From Nonomuraea angiospora (GTDB lineage Bacteria; Actinomycetota; Actinomycetes; Streptosporangiales; Streptosporangiaceae), in the NCBI RefSeq assembly GCF_014873145.1, contig NZ_JADBEK010000001.1:12462001-12526000 (forward strand): a stretch of 64,000 nucleotides of DNA. Reading direction: 5' to 3'. The translations under genes and the position numbers were made by a program. This document shows, piece by piece, positions 34,419 through 44,897 of this stretch (its first letter is position 1; each line of letters starts with the position of its first letter). The notes beneath the pieces were generated by a model. That model had not been told where the DNA came from. It worked only from the letters and a program-made list of their open reading frames with translations, and searched no databases.

Positions 34419-34609
34419 TCATTGAGCGCGTGCGGCTGACGCAGGATGGAGAGGCCTGATTCGGGTTCGATGAGGACGCCCCGGCCGACCATGCGTTCGA
34501 GCTTGGCGCGTACGCTCTCGGCGTGCTTGGGCTCCACGCCGATGTTCGGCATCCGGCAGATGTCCTTGACCTTCAGCCCATCCGGAGTTTCCCGAAATGG
34601 CACGCTCAA
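34419..34609 (-). pseudogene. fragment of an actinobacterial winged-helix-like hypothetical
   Basis: The minus frame GLKVKDICRMPNIGVEPKHA then VRAKLERMVGRGVLIEPESG resembles the C-terminal helix-wing unit of proteins commonly found near transposons in Streptomyces (K-x-x-x-R-x-KL-x-RL-x-x-RG). No N-terminal part is found. It overlaps the first codons of the kinase gene on the other strand. The stretch 34101-34418 contains nothing else recognisable. Confidence 0.35.
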
Positions 34610-37600
34610 TGGTTCCCCTCACCCCATCCGACCCGCGGCGTTTGGGTCGTTACTGGCTGGCCGGCCGGCTGGGCGCGGGTGGCCAGGGCGTCGTCTACGA
34701 GGGCTACGGGGAGGTGGGAGAGCGGGTCGCGATCAAGGTCCCCAGGTACGACAGCGCCGAATCACGCGCCAGACTCGCGAAGGAGGCGGCGGCGGCCCAG
34801 CGGGTGGCCTCGTTCTGCACCGCCAAGGTGATCGAGGCACAGGTCGATTCGGCGCCGCTGTACATCGTCAGCGAGTTCGTGCCAGGGCCGAGCCTGAGGC
34901 GGGTGGTGGCGGAGTCGGGGTCATACGAGAAGGACGCGCTGCGCCGGCTGGCGATCGGGGTGGCGACCGCGCTGACAGCCATCCACCAGGGCGGGATCGT
35001 GCATCGCGATCTCAAGCCGGACAACATCATCATGGGGCCGGACGGACCGCGCCTGATCGATTTCGGTGTGGCCCGTGAGGTGGGGCCGACGACGAGCGGG
35101 CCGATCATGGGCACGCCCGGATACATGCCGCCGGAGGCGTTCTCGGGGCGGGGCGCGAGCGAGGCGGCCGACCTGTGGGCATGGGCCATGGTGGTGCTGT
35201 TCGCAGCCCGGGGCAAGGACGTGATCGAGGCGCGGGATCCGGCCACCGTCATTGGGCGGGTGATGGAGTTGGAGCCGGACGTGTGCGGCCTGCCTGAACC
35301 CCTGGATGTGTTGGTGGCCGCAGCGCTTGCCCGGGATCCCACAAAGCGGCCGGCCGCCGGGGAGGTACTGCTGCGGCTGCTGGGCCATGGCGGTGAGGCG
35401 CTGCTCCGCCGCGGCGATGACCTGCTCGAACGCGGCCTTACGCAGGCGGGTGCCCTGACCGGACGGCCTGAGCCCGATCTCGGCGCGATCGCGGAGGAGC
35501 TCTACGGCGAGCTGACCGAGGCCGAGCGTGCGACCGCGCCCGAGGTGTTCCTGCGGATGATCGACGGCGACGAACTCCGGCCCGTAGGCAGGGACGAGCT
35601 GCCGGAATCCCAGGCCGTGGACGCGATGCTCACCGTGTTCGGCGCCGCGGGCCTGGTCACGCGGTCCGGTGCCACGTACGAACTGGCCACGCCCGGCCTC
35701 CTGCACGCCTGGCCCCGGCTGCGCGACTGGGTGGCGGGCAACCGCGAAGGGCTGCCCGTCCACCGGCGGCTCGCCGAGGCGGCCGCGCTGTGGAATGAGC
35801 ACGGCAGAAGACCGGCCGACCTGCTGCACGGCTCGGCACTCGACCGGACGCTGCAGTGGGCCGCCACCGCGCACAAGGACCTCACGCTGGGACGGCGCGA
35901 ACGCGAGTTCCTCGACGAGGCGGTGAGCCTGGCCCGTAAGAGGGCGAGGAGACGCCGTCTGGTCGCGGCGGCCCTGGCCGTACTGCTCGTGGTCGCGCTC
36001 GGCGGGCTCGGCACCGCTGAGTACCTGCGCAGGGAATCGAGCCGCCAGCGCGAGGACGCGCTGGCGCGGGAGCTCGCGCTGCGAGCCGCCGACCTGCGGC
36101 AGAGCGATCCTCAGGTCGCGAAGCTGCTGAGCGTGGCCGGCTGGCGGCTGCGCCCGGAGCTGCCCGAGACCCGCGGCGCGCTCTACGACTCGCTCTCTCA
36201 GACCGCGACCTCCGTCTTCCTCGACCCTGACTACACGGCCGCGACCGTGCAGAACCTCAGCCAGGACGGCCGCGTGCTCGTGTCCGTGGACGGCGGGACA
36301 GCCAGGATCTGGGACGTCGCCGGCCAACGGCGGATCGGCGTGCTGTCCGGGGTGAGCGCGGAGGTGTCCCAAGCCGCGCTCGCCCCCGACGGGCACACCC
36401 TGGCCCTCCTCGACCACGAGGGGGTACGGCTGTGGGACACGCGCACCGGAAGATCGCTCGGCGCCCCCATCGCCCGTCAAGGCAGGCGATCGGGCGGCGG
36501 CACGCTGAACTTCGACAGCTCGGGGCGCTACCTCGCCATCCCCTGGGGAGCGAAAGCCCTGCCCGAATGGTGGGACGTCGCCAAGCGTAAGCAGCTCACC
36601 GCTCCCTCGGGAGCCGCGCTCAACGCGATCAGCCGGGACGGCCGCTTCGGCTACGTGGTGAAGGGCCATGACGCGGAGTTGTGGGACCTGCGCCGGGGCA
36701 AGAGGACGCCGATCCCGCCTGAGCGGGACAAGGGCGTCATCAACCAGACCACCTTCAGCGACGACGGCAAGCTGATGATGACCACGGAGCTGGTGAATTC
36801 GAGAGAGACGAGCAGGATCCGTATGTTCGAGCTGCCGTCCGGTGAGGGGGTGATGGGCCAGGAGGGCGGGGCGGGCCCGGGGGGCGGGGTGGGCCCGGAG
36901 GCCGGTTTCGTCTTCGGCGACGCTTTCATCGCCAACTGGGGCGGCCGGGAGCGACTGACCTTGCAGCGGCGCTCCACCCCTGACACGGTGTTCAGCGAGG
37001 CCATGCCCGCCTTCTATGTCACGGTGTACAGCCAGGCCATGCCCGCCTTCGTCGGCGGGCTCCGCTTCGACCTCGCCGGCCGGGCCGTCCGCTATCTGGA
37101 TGAACACGGCGCCGTCCATACCGAGGACGTCTCGATGGTGTTCGACCCGCCGATCAGCGGCGGCAGCGAGAGCGGGAACGTACGGCTGGCTCCCTCCACG
37201 CGCGTGCTGGCCGCGATCTGGGAGGACCGGGTGGAGGCCAGGGACGTGGCGACGGGCCGCGTTTTGATGAAACTGATCAGCCGGTCGGGCGGTGGCGGTG
37301 CGACCGCCTTCAGTCCCGACGGCCGCCGGCTCGCCCTGGCCGCCGACAACACGGTCCACATCGTGGATCTGACCGGGTCCAAGGCGCCGGCCCGGCTCAA
37401 GCTGGAGGGCGACCGCGAGCAGGGCACCCAGGCGCTGGCGTTCAGTCCGGACGGACGCACGCTGGCCGTGTCGCGCTACGGGGAGCACGGTCGCGTCGAA
37501 CTGTGGGACCTCGAACACGGATCTCGACGAGCGGAGACCGGGACGGGCGCGAACAACCTCGCCTTCCGCCCCGACGGACGGCTGCTCGTGACCGGAAACC

Positions 37601-38124
37601 CGCTCCAGCTCATCGATCCGGAAAAGGGCGCCACCCGGCCTCCCGAACAGGGCACCGGGCAACTCGCCGGCGCCTTCGCCTTCAGCCCGGACGGCCGGCA
37701 GGTGGCCTTCTCCGGGCCCGGCCGGCTCACTCTGTGGGACGGCGACGTCAGGACCCGGATCGCCGAGTTCCCCGCGGTGCCGGGCAGCGAGGTCACCATG
37801 CTGGCCTGGTCGCCTGATGGGCGCACGATCGCGACGTACGAGAAGGGCTTGCGCGTCCGTCTGTGGGACGTGCCGAGCCGGCGACCGCTGGGCGTCGTCT
37901 TCGACGGCAAGCAGGCGGCGGACGGCGCCGACGGCGGGTGGGTGGCGTTCTCTGCGGACGGCACGAAACTTCACACCGCCGCCCCCGACGGCACGATCCG
38001 GGTGTTCGACGTGGACGAGCGGCACGTGGCCGCGACCCTGTGCGTGCGTGCCGGTCGTACGCTCACCGCCGGTGAATGGTCCCGCCACCTGCCTGGCATC
38101 GAACCGTTCACGATGTGCCCCTAG
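34597..38124 (+). CDS. Ser/Thr kinase fused to STAND-type helical region, TM helix and WD40 propeller
   Basis: 1175 residues. Residues 15-275 are a Hanks kinase: GAGGQGVV, Lys47 (AIK), HRDLKPDN (His136-Asp138-Lys140), IDFG, then MGTPGYMPPEA. Residues ~290-450 resemble the winged-helix/helical part that follows the NTPase in nSTAND1 proteins (ELTEAERATAPEVFLRMIDG, AGLVTRSGATYELATPGLLH, LLHGSALDRTLQWAATA), but the P-loop domain itself is absent. One TM helix (about 455-477) is followed by REDALARELALRAADL and, from ~530, WD40 repeats (FSPDGR-x-LA, LWD) to the end, outside the membrane. ATG 34597 follows CGGAG; ATG 34609 is an alternative start. Ligand sensing by the outer propeller controlling the inner kinase is inferred. 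Confidence 0.88.
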   Translation: MARSMVPLTPSDPRRLGRYWLAGRLGAGGQGVVYEGYGEVGERVAIKVPRYDSAESRARLAKEAAAAQRVASFCTAKVIEAQVDSAPLYIVSEFVPGPSLRRVVAESGSYEKDALRRLAIGVATALTAIHQGGIVHRDLKPDNIIMGPDGPRLIDFGVAREVGPTTSGPIMGTPGYMPPEAFSGRGASEAADLWAWAMVVLFAARGKDVIEARDPATVIGRVMELEPDVCGLPEPLDVLVAAALARDPTKRPAAGEVLLRLLGHGGEALLRRGDDLLERGLTQAGALTGRPEPDLGAIAEELYGELTEAERATAPEVFLRMIDGDELRPVGRDELPESQAVDAMLTVFGAAGLVTRSGATYELATPGLLHAWPRLRDWVAGNREGLPVHRRLAEAAALWNEHGRRPADLLHGSALDRTLQWAATAHKDLTLGRREREFLDEAVSLARKRARRRRLVAAALAVLLVVALGGLGTAEYLRRESSRQREDALARELALRAADLRQSDPQVAKLLSVAGWRLRPELPETRGALYDSLSQTATSVFLDPDYTAATVQNLSQDGRVLVSVDGGTARIWDVAGQRRIGVLSGVSAEVSQAALAPDGHTLALLDHEGVRLWDTRTGRSLGAPIARQGRRSGGGTLNFDSSGRYLAIPWGAKALPEWWDVAKRKQLTAPSGAALNAISRDGRFGYVVKGHDAELWDLRRGKRTPIPPERDKGVINQTTFSDDGKLMMTTELVNSRETSRIRMFELPSGEGVMGQEGGAGPGGGVGPEAGFVFGDAFIANWGGRERLTLQRRSTPDTVFSEAMPAFYVTVYSQAMPAFVGGLRFDLAGRAVRYLDEHGAVHTEDVSMVFDPPISGGSESGNVRLAPSTRVLAAIWEDRVEARDVATGRVLMKLISRSGGGGATAFSPDGRRLALAADNTVHIVDLTGSKAPARLKLEGDREQGTQALAFSPDGRTLAVSRYGEHGRVELWDLEHGSRRAETGTGANNLAFRPDGRLLVTGNPLQLIDPEKGATRPPEQGTGQLAGAFAFSPDGRQVAFSGPGRLTLWDGDVRTRIAEFPAVPGSEVTMLAWSPDGRTIATYEKGLRVRLWDVPSRRPLGVVFDGKQAADGADGGWVAFSADGTKLHTAAPDGTIRVFDVDERHVAATLCVRAGRTLTAGEWSRHLPGIEPFTMCP

Positions 38125-38299
38125 CCAGTAGGGCCTCGAGGTATGCCGGAGCGACCTGGTGCCTGGGTTCAGCCAGATGCCGGCCGGCTCGTCGAGGATG
38201 AGCTTGCCCGTGGCGATGGCCGAGCGGCCCGCGTAAAAGCTGTCGGCCTGAGTGACATGCCCCGGATGTGCTGGACGCGCCAGCCCCAAACTAGCCGAG

Positions 38300-38312
38300 A
38301 GCCCTTCGGGCT
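38300..38312 (-). terminator. short hairpin after the small secreted-protein gene
   Basis: AGCCC-TTC-GGGCT, 34 bp beyond the stop of the gene at 38346-38675. A modest stem; possible terminator. Confidence 0.3.
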
Positions 38313-38345
38313 ACTGCGGCGCTCACCGTGGTGCCGGTCTGTGCC

Positions 38346-38675
38346 TCAGCGGACCATCTTGAGCCCGGTGTGCCAGATGTACCCGTGCCCTCCGCCGTTC
38401 AGGTTCCAGACTTCGGTCCACTTCCAGACGGGTTTGTTGTCCCAGCAGTAGCCGTGGAACTTGGTGCCCTTCTTGGCCACCCGGTAGCCGGAGCTGAGGC
38501 TCTTGCGCTTGTGTACCTTGACCGCCCACTTCGCCTGGACGATGCAGGGCCACAGAGCGGCCGAGGACTTGGTGGCGCCTTCGGTGGCGCTGGCGGCGTG
38601 CGCTGAGGAGACCAGCACGCCGGAGGTGAGCGCGGCCGCGACGGCCAGTGTGGCGATCTTTCCTACGGATCTCAT
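38346..38675 (-). CDS. small secreted SH3-like protein
   Basis: 109 residues. The signal peptide (MRSVGKIATLAVAAALTSGV, cleavage near AHA-A) precedes a domain of ~75 residues with two cysteines (WPCIVQ, YCWDNK): KWAVKVHKRKSLSSGYRVAK then KGTKFHGYCWDNKPVWKWTE, a pattern like bacterial SH3 modules of actinomycete exoproteins. It resembles the protein at 31840 in size, type and promoter repeat. The ATG at 38675 has no good ribosome site. A wall- or peptide-binding role is inferred only from the fold guess. Confidence 0.72.
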   Translation of the reverse strand: MRSVGKIATLAVAAALTSGVLVSSAHAASATEGATKSSAALWPCIVQAKWAVKVHKRKSLSSGYRVAKKGTKFHGYCWDNKPVWKWTEVWNLNGGGHGYIWHTGLKMVR

Positions 38676-38698
38676 GTCCGGAAATGTAGGTTTACAAA

Positions 38699-38716
38699 TG
38701 TTGAGGACATGTTGAG
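38699..38716 (-). promoter_or_regulatory. CTCAACA direct repeats, 11-bp spacing
   Basis: Read on the minus strand, two CTCAACA heptamers (38716-38710 and 38705-38699) lie 24 bp upstream of the secreted-protein start, matching the pair at 31768-31785. Confidence 0.5.
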
Positions 38717-39018
38717 AAGCTGTCGAGCTCAGGGCCGACGAAGGAGGCCCCACAGCCGCGATGATCGCCCGCGGCCCCGTACGGCGGGCGCCGAAGTGAG
38801 GCGATCGTGAGCTCTCAGGCCGGTGCGGTCGCGCCTGGGCCGTGCGGCGCTCGGGCGCGGGGCTTGAGCAGCAACCGAACGACCAGTGGCGTTGGCGAGC
38901 TCGGGGGTGCGCAGCGTGCCGTCGGACATCAGTCCGGCGTGCGGCCGTCGCGGGTGAAGGCGAGCTCACTGATCTGTTCTGCCCCCTTGGTGACGGCCGC
39001 CTGGTACGGCAAGGCTCG
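38717..39018. other. intergenic stretch
   Basis: Between the secreted-protein promoter and the end of the ABC transporter genes. A minus frame near 38940-39010 (AAVTKGAEQISELAFTRDGR) could be the tail of a lost gene; it is too short to assign. Confidence 0.35.
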
Positions 39019-40030
<1,012 letters not shown>

Positions 40031-40047
<17 letters not shown>

Positions 40048-41032
40048 CGAGCATCTCCTTCGAGTGGTGGCAGGCGGCGTGCCGGCCGGTGCCGGTCGGC
40101 AGCAACGTCAGTTCCGGGCGCGTGGTCGAGCACAGCTCGCTCGCCCGCGCGCAGCGCGGCGCGAACGAGCACCCGGGCGGTACGTCCGCCGGGCTCGGCG
40201 GCGCCCCGGGGATGGCGCGCAGCGACGCGGCCGGGCTGTCCAGGTCGGGGATGGCGGCCAGCAGCGCGTCGGTGTAGGGATGGGCCGGCAGGTCGTACAG
40301 CTCGCCGACCTCGCCGCTCTCCACGATGCGCCCGGCGTACATCACCGCCACCCGGTCGCTGACCTCGGCCGCCACCCCCAGGTCGTGGGTGATGAGCAGC
40401 ACGGCGGTGCCCAGCTCGCGCCGCAGCCGGTCGATGAGCTCCAGGATCTGCGCCTGGACGGTCACGTCCAGCGCGGTCGTCGGCTCATCGGCGATGATCA
40501 GGTCGGGTTCGAGCGCCACGGCCATGGCCACGAGGATGCGCTGGCGCATGCCGCCGGAGAACTGGTGCGGGTAGTCGTTCACGCGCGTGGCGGCGGCCGG
40601 GATGCCCACCAGGTCGAGCAGTTCGACCGCGCGGGCCCTGGCCTGCTTGCGCGAGGCGCCCCGGTGCACCCGGAACAGCTCCCCGACCTGGTCGCCGACG
40701 CTGAGCACCGGATTGAGCGCGGACAGGGCGTCCTGGAAGACCAGCGTCATCGCGCTGCCGCGCAGGGCACGGCGCTCTTCGGCGGACATGGCCGTCAGGT
40801 CCCGGCCGCCGAGCCGGGCGGCCGCGGAGCGCACCCGGACGTTGGGGCCGTCGAGCAGTCCCATGACGGCTTTGGCGGTGACGGATTTGCCCGACCCAGA
40901 CTCGCCCAGCAGCGCCAGTGTCTGGCCGCGTTCGATGGTCAGGTCCACGCCCCGCACCGCCGGGATCTCGCGTCCGTGGGCGGTGAAGGTGACGTGGAGG
41001 TCGCGGATGTCCAGGACGGGTGCCTCGCTCAC
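40031..41032 (-). CDS. oligopeptide ABC transporter ATP-binding protein (OppD type)
   Basis: 333 residues. Walker [11 protein letters not shown], signature [17 protein letters not shown], Walker [13 protein letters not shown] and [12 protein letters not shown]. The C-terminal region has the cysteine set [14 protein letters not shown] of OppD/DppD. The GTG at 41032 has AAAGGGG five bases upstream, and its 3' end overlaps the OppF start by 17 bases, so the two ATPases are translated together. It is divergent from the dipeptidase-led operon by 130 bp, likely a shared control region. Confidence 0.92.
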
Positions 41033-41161
41033 TGCACCCCTTTCTCAGATGTGACGAAACTTGGCGTTGACTTAGCCGAAGTTGCCGAAAAACAACTCTC
41101 ATATTGCCTTTCACGCCCGATCCTGGCAAGCTTCCTCGAAATCGGATGAAGGGGATTGCCA

Positions 41162-42370
41162 GTGCTGGAAGCCGCGAAGAGCTACAAGGGTTACCGTTCC
41201 TACGAGTACCTGGAAGCAGGCGTCGACTACCGGGAGTTCGAGCTGGCGCCCGAGTTCGGCAGGGTTCCGGCGTACCAGGGGCCCGAGCTCACCACCGAGC
41301 AGGCCGAGCGCGTCCGCCGCCTGCTCACCGACAGCCTGGTCGTCTCGCTGCACGACCACCCGTCGATCTTCCCCGACGACATCGGCCAGACCGTCGACTA
41401 CAACCGCACCGCCCGCCACCACACCGGCTACGCCGGGCTGGCCCGCTCCGGCATGACGGTCGTCTTCGACAACCTCATGGACGGCACCTGCTGCATCACC
41501 AGCCAGGCGGGCTGGAAGTGGAACGACGTGATCGCCGACATCGGCATGCGCCTGTCGGACCTGGCCCACCAGGACTTCCTCATCAAGGTCGAGCGCCTGG
41601 CCGACGTGCGTGAGGCGCACGCCGGCGGCCGCATCGGCCTCGTGCTCGCCCTGGAGGCGGCCACGATGATCGAGAACGAGGTCGACAGGATCGACATGCT
41701 GTACGGCTTCGGCGTCCGCCAGATGGGCATCGCCTACAGCGAGGCCAACACCCTGGGCAGCGGCCTGAAGGAGCGCGGCGACGGCGGCCTGACCCTGTTC
41801 GGCGAGAAGGCCGTGCGCCGCATGAACAAGCTCGGCATCGCCATCGACGTCTCCCACTCGGGCGACCAGACCTCGCTCGACACGATCCGCCACTCCACCA
41901 AGCCGATCCTCATCACCCACGCGGGCGCCCGTTCGGTCTGGCCGACGAACAGGATGAAGCCGGACTCCGTCATCAAGGCGGCGGCCGAGCGCGGCGGCGT
42001 GATCGGCCTGGAGGCGGCCCCGCACACCACGCTCTCGCCCGGCCACCCCCGCCACAGCCTGGAGTCGGTCATGGACCACTTCACCTACTGCGTGGACCTC
42101 GTCGGCATCGACCACGTCGCCTTCGGCCCCGACACGCTGTTCGGCGACCACGTGGGGCTGCACGACACCTTCGCCGAGCACCTGTCGCTGAACGAGGCGC
42201 ACGCGGGCACCCCGTACGAGAAGGTCGCCTACGTGGACGGCCTGGAGAACCCGGCCGAATGCTTCTGGAACATCATCTCGTGGCTCGTCGCCCACGACTA
42301 CTCCGACGACGAGATCACCAAGGTCGTCGGCGGCAACGTCATGCGGGTGCTGGAAGAGGTCTGGTTCTGA
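41162..42370 (+). CDS. M19-family membrane dipeptidase-like hydrolase
   Basis: 402 residues. The fold is the renal dipeptidase TIM barrel. Metal-site regions: SLHDHPSIF near residue 63 (H-x-D type), LALEAATMIENEVDRIDMLY with the bridging Glu, IDVSHSGDQTSLD and LITHAGAR with the two His. HVAFGPDTLFGDH carries a late Asp. The start GTG at 41162 has AAGGGGA seven bases upstream. M19 enzymes cleave dipeptides, including ones with a D-residue at the C-terminal side. Its position at the head of an importer operon indicates it hydrolyses the imported dipeptides in the cytosol; there is no signal peptide. Confidence 0.88.
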   Translation: MLEAAKSYKGYRSYEYLEAGVDYREFELAPEFGRVPAYQGPELTTEQAERVRRLLTDSLVVSLHDHPSIFPDDIGQTVDYNRTARHHTGYAGLARSGMTVVFDNLMDGTCCITSQAGWKWNDVIADIGMRLSDLAHQDFLIKVERLADVREAHAGGRIGLVLALEAATMIENEVDRIDMLYGFGVRQMGIAYSEANTLGSGLKERGDGGLTLFGEKAVRRMNKLGIAIDVSHSGDQTSLDTIRHSTKPILITHAGARSVWPTNRMKPDSVIKAAAERGGVIGLEAAPHTTLSPGHPRHSLESVMDHFTYCVDLVGIDHVAFGPDTLFGDHVGLHDTFAEHLSLNEAHAGTPYEKVAYVDGLENPAECFWNIISWLVAHDYSDDEITKVVGGNVMRVLEEVWF

Positions 42371-43938
42371 TGAGACGCTCCATTCTCGTCTTCGCCGCGC
42401 TGGCCATCGCCACGGCGGCCTGCGCCCCGAGCGTGCCGGGACAGTCGTCGTCCCAGAGCGCCGCGCCGGCCAACGCCGACCGGCTGACCATCGGCACGAC
42501 CGCCGACGTGGTCAACTACAACCCCCTGGTCGGCAACAGCCGTACCGACTCGTGGGTCACCAACCTCATGTACCCGCACCTGACCCAGATGGACGAGTCG
42601 GGCAAGCGCGTCCCGTACCTGGCCACCGAGTGGTCCTACTCCGATGACGGCAAGAGCGCCACGGTGAAGCTGCGCGACGACATGAAGTGGTCCGACGGCA
42701 AGCCGGTCACCGCCGACGACGTGGTGTTCTCGGTGACGACGGTGCAGAAGGAGAAGTTCGGCGTGGTCGCCGGGCTCATCACCGCCCTGGACAAGGCCGA
42801 GGCCGTCTCGCCGACCGAGGTGCGATTCGCCCTCAAGCGCCCCGACGGCACGTTCCTCGACAACGTCGGCTTCTGGCTGCCGGTCGTGCCCAAGCACGTC
42901 TTCGAGAAGGCGCCCAGCGTGCAGAAGTTCGCCAACGACGCCGACTGGGTGAGCGCGGGGCCGTTCAAGCTCACCAAGGTCGAGCGCGGCCAGCGCTACA
43001 TCATGCAGCGCGTGGACGACTTCGGCCCCGGCCGGCCCGCCGTCAAGGAGATCGTCTTCCGGGTCTTCCCCGACGTGAACACCGAGGTCCTCGCGCTGCG
43101 CAACGGCGAGATCGACCTGATCGGCAACGTGCTGCCGCCCGCCACCGCGACCGAGCTGAAGAACGACCCGAAGGTCACGTTGCAGCAGATCCCGTCGCTG
43201 GGCTGGGCGCACCTGCAGTACAACACCAAGCGCAAGCCGCTCGACGACGTCCGCGTCCGGCAGGCGCTCGCGCAGGCCGTCGACTACGAGGCCATCAGGA
43301 ACATCGCGCTCAAGGGCTTCGCCAAGTCCTCCAACTCCAGCGTGCTCACCCCGTCGCTGCCCGACTACGTGGACCCCTCCTCGAAGGAGTACGTCTTCGA
43401 CCCGGAGCAGTCCAAGAAGCTGCTGGCCGAGGCCGGGGTGAGCAACCTCAGCCTGAGCATGATCTACGACCAGGCCGACCCGAACATCGCCCGCTGGGCC
43501 CCCATGGTCCGCGACTCGGCGAAGAAGGCCGGGATCACGATCAAGCTGCAGGGCCTGGAGCGCAACACGTACCTGGACAAGACGCTCAAGCGCGACTTCG
43601 ACATCTACGCCGGCTCATGGGCCGTCATGGACAATCCGCCCGCGAACCTCGGGCTGGCCTTCAAGACCGGCGGGTTCATCAACTACGCCCAGGTCAGCGA
43701 CCCCAAGCTGGACGACCTGATCGACCAGGCACAGCGGGCGCTCAGCCCCGCCGACGCCAAGGCGCCGATCCAGGAGGCCGCGCGGATCATCCACGACCAG
43801 GTCTACGACAACGTCCTGTACGTGGAGACGTTCAACATCGCGCACTCCACGAAGTGGACCGGGTTCAAGCCGATGCCCAGCGAGCTGCTGTCCATCCTGA
43901 ACCCGCTCTCCCTCGCCGCGGCCAAGCCGGCGGGCTGA
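42370..43938 (+). CDS. peptide ABC transporter substrate-binding lipoprotein
   Basis: 522 residues, SBP_bac_5 family. The signal peptide ends with ATAACAP, a lipobox-type cysteine at about residue 18. Family markers: LTIGTTADVVNYNPLVGNSR, WSDGKPVTADDVVFSV, DDVRVRQALAQAVDYEAI and DFDIYAGSWAVMDNPP. The start ATG is formed within the preceding stop (TGATG). It captures peptides for the OppBCDF-type importer. Ligand preference cannot be read from the sequence; the two dipeptidase-type partners point to short peptides. Confidence 0.92.
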   Translation: MRRSILVFAALAIATAACAPSVPGQSSSQSAAPANADRLTIGTTADVVNYNPLVGNSRTDSWVTNLMYPHLTQMDESGKRVPYLATEWSYSDDGKSATVKLRDDMKWSDGKPVTADDVVFSVTTVQKEKFGVVAGLITALDKAEAVSPTEVRFALKRPDGTFLDNVGFWLPVVPKHVFEKAPSVQKFANDADWVSAGPFKLTKVERGQRYIMQRVDDFGPGRPAVKEIVFRVFPDVNTEVLALRNGEIDLIGNVLPPATATELKNDPKVTLQQIPSLGWAHLQYNTKRKPLDDVRVRQALAQAVDYEAIRNIALKGFAKSSNSSVLTPSLPDYVDPSSKEYVFDPEQSKKLLAEAGVSNLSLSMIYDQADPNIARWAPMVRDSAKKAGITIKLQGLERNTYLDKTLKRDFDIYAGSWAVMDNPPANLGLAFKTGGFINYAQVSDPKLDDLIDQAQRALSPADAKAPIQEAARIIHDQVYDNVLYVETFNIAHSTKWTGFKPMPSELLSILNPLSLAAAKPAG

Positions 43939-43943
43939 TCGCC

Positions 43944-44897
43944 ATGCGGTTCATCGGCCTGCGGCTGGCCCGCGGCCTGCTCACCCTGTGGTTCGCGGTC
44001 ACGGTCACGTTCTTCCTGGTGCGCCTGCTGCCCGGCGACCCGGTGCTGGCCGTCGCCGACCCGAACATGACCGAGGAGCTGCGCCAGAAGCTCCTGGCCG
44101 ACTTCGGCCTGGACAAGCCGCTCGGCGCGCAGTACGTCGACTACCTCGGCCAGCTCCTGCACGGCAACCTCGGCATGTCGTTCCGCCAGTCGGTCCCCGT
44201 CACGACCGTGCTGATGGAGCGGCTGCCGTGGACGCTGATCCTGACGGTCTCGGCCATGGTGGTGACGATCGCGCTGGGCATCCCGCTCGGCGTGCTCGCC
44301 GCCACCAAGGCCAAGGGGTGGCTGGACCGCCTGATCCAGGTCACCGGTGTCACCGCGCAGTCCCTGTTCGTGCCGAGCGTCGGGATCTTCCTCATGTACG
44401 TCCTGGGGGTCTGGCTCGGCTGGTTCCCCATCGGCGGCGCGGTCGACCTCGACGCCACCGGCTTCGGCGCCACGCTCAGCATGCTGCACCACCTGGTGCT
44501 GCCGTGCCTGTCGCTGGTCCTCATCCAGCTCGGCGGCTACGTGCTCACCATGCGCACCACGCTCATCGACGCGCTCGGCGAGGACTACGTCGCACTGGCC
44601 AAGGCCAAGGGCGTCCGCCCGGGAAAGGTCGTGTGGAAGCACGCCCTGCGCAACGCGCTGCTGCCGACCACCACCATCGCCGGGCTCCAGCTCGGCACCC
44701 TGGTCGGCGGCGCGGTGCTGACCGAGACGATCTACGCCTACCCGGGCATCGGCCGCGCCATCTACGAGGCGGTCGGCCAGCTCGACTTCCCCGTCCTGCA
44801 GGGCGCGTTCGTGCTGCTCGCGGCGGCCGTCGTGGCCGCCAACCTGATCACCGACGTGGCCTACGGAATCCTCGATCCCAGGGTGCGCACCTCATGA
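43944..44897 (+). CDS. peptide ABC transporter permease (OppB/DppB type)
   Basis: 317 residues with six TM helices. N-terminal LARGLLTLWFAVTVTFFLVR and LLPGDPVLAVADPNMTEE are the DppB-type start; the EAA loop is EDYVALAKAKGVRPGKVVWK, followed by HALRNALLPT. ATG 43944 lies 5 bp after the previous stop and its stop overlaps the next start (ATGA). It forms the channel together with the next gene product. Confidence 0.93.
   Translation: MRFIGLRLARGLLTLWFAVTVTFFLVRLLPGDPVLAVADPNMTEELRQKLLADFGLDKPLGAQYVDYLGQLLHGNLGMSFRQSVPVTTVLMERLPWTLILTVSAMVVTIALGIPLGVLAATKAKGWLDRLIQVTGVTAQSLFVPSVGIFLMYVLGVWLGWFPIGGAVDLDATGFGATLSMLHHLVLPCLSLVLIQLGGYVLTMRTTLIDALGEDYVALAKAKGVRPGKVVWKHALRNALLPTTTIAGLQLGTLVGGAVLTETIYAYPGIGRAIYEAVGQLDFPVLQGAFVLLAAAVVAANLITDVAYGILDPRVRTS

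Noticed and set aside
34921..38289. A 1122-codon open frame on the minus strand opposite the kinase-WD40 gene
   Set aside because: It has no domain motif, and its codons mirror the strong GC bias of the plus-strand gene, which shows clear kinase and WD40 motifs. Long antisense frames are expected at this GC content.
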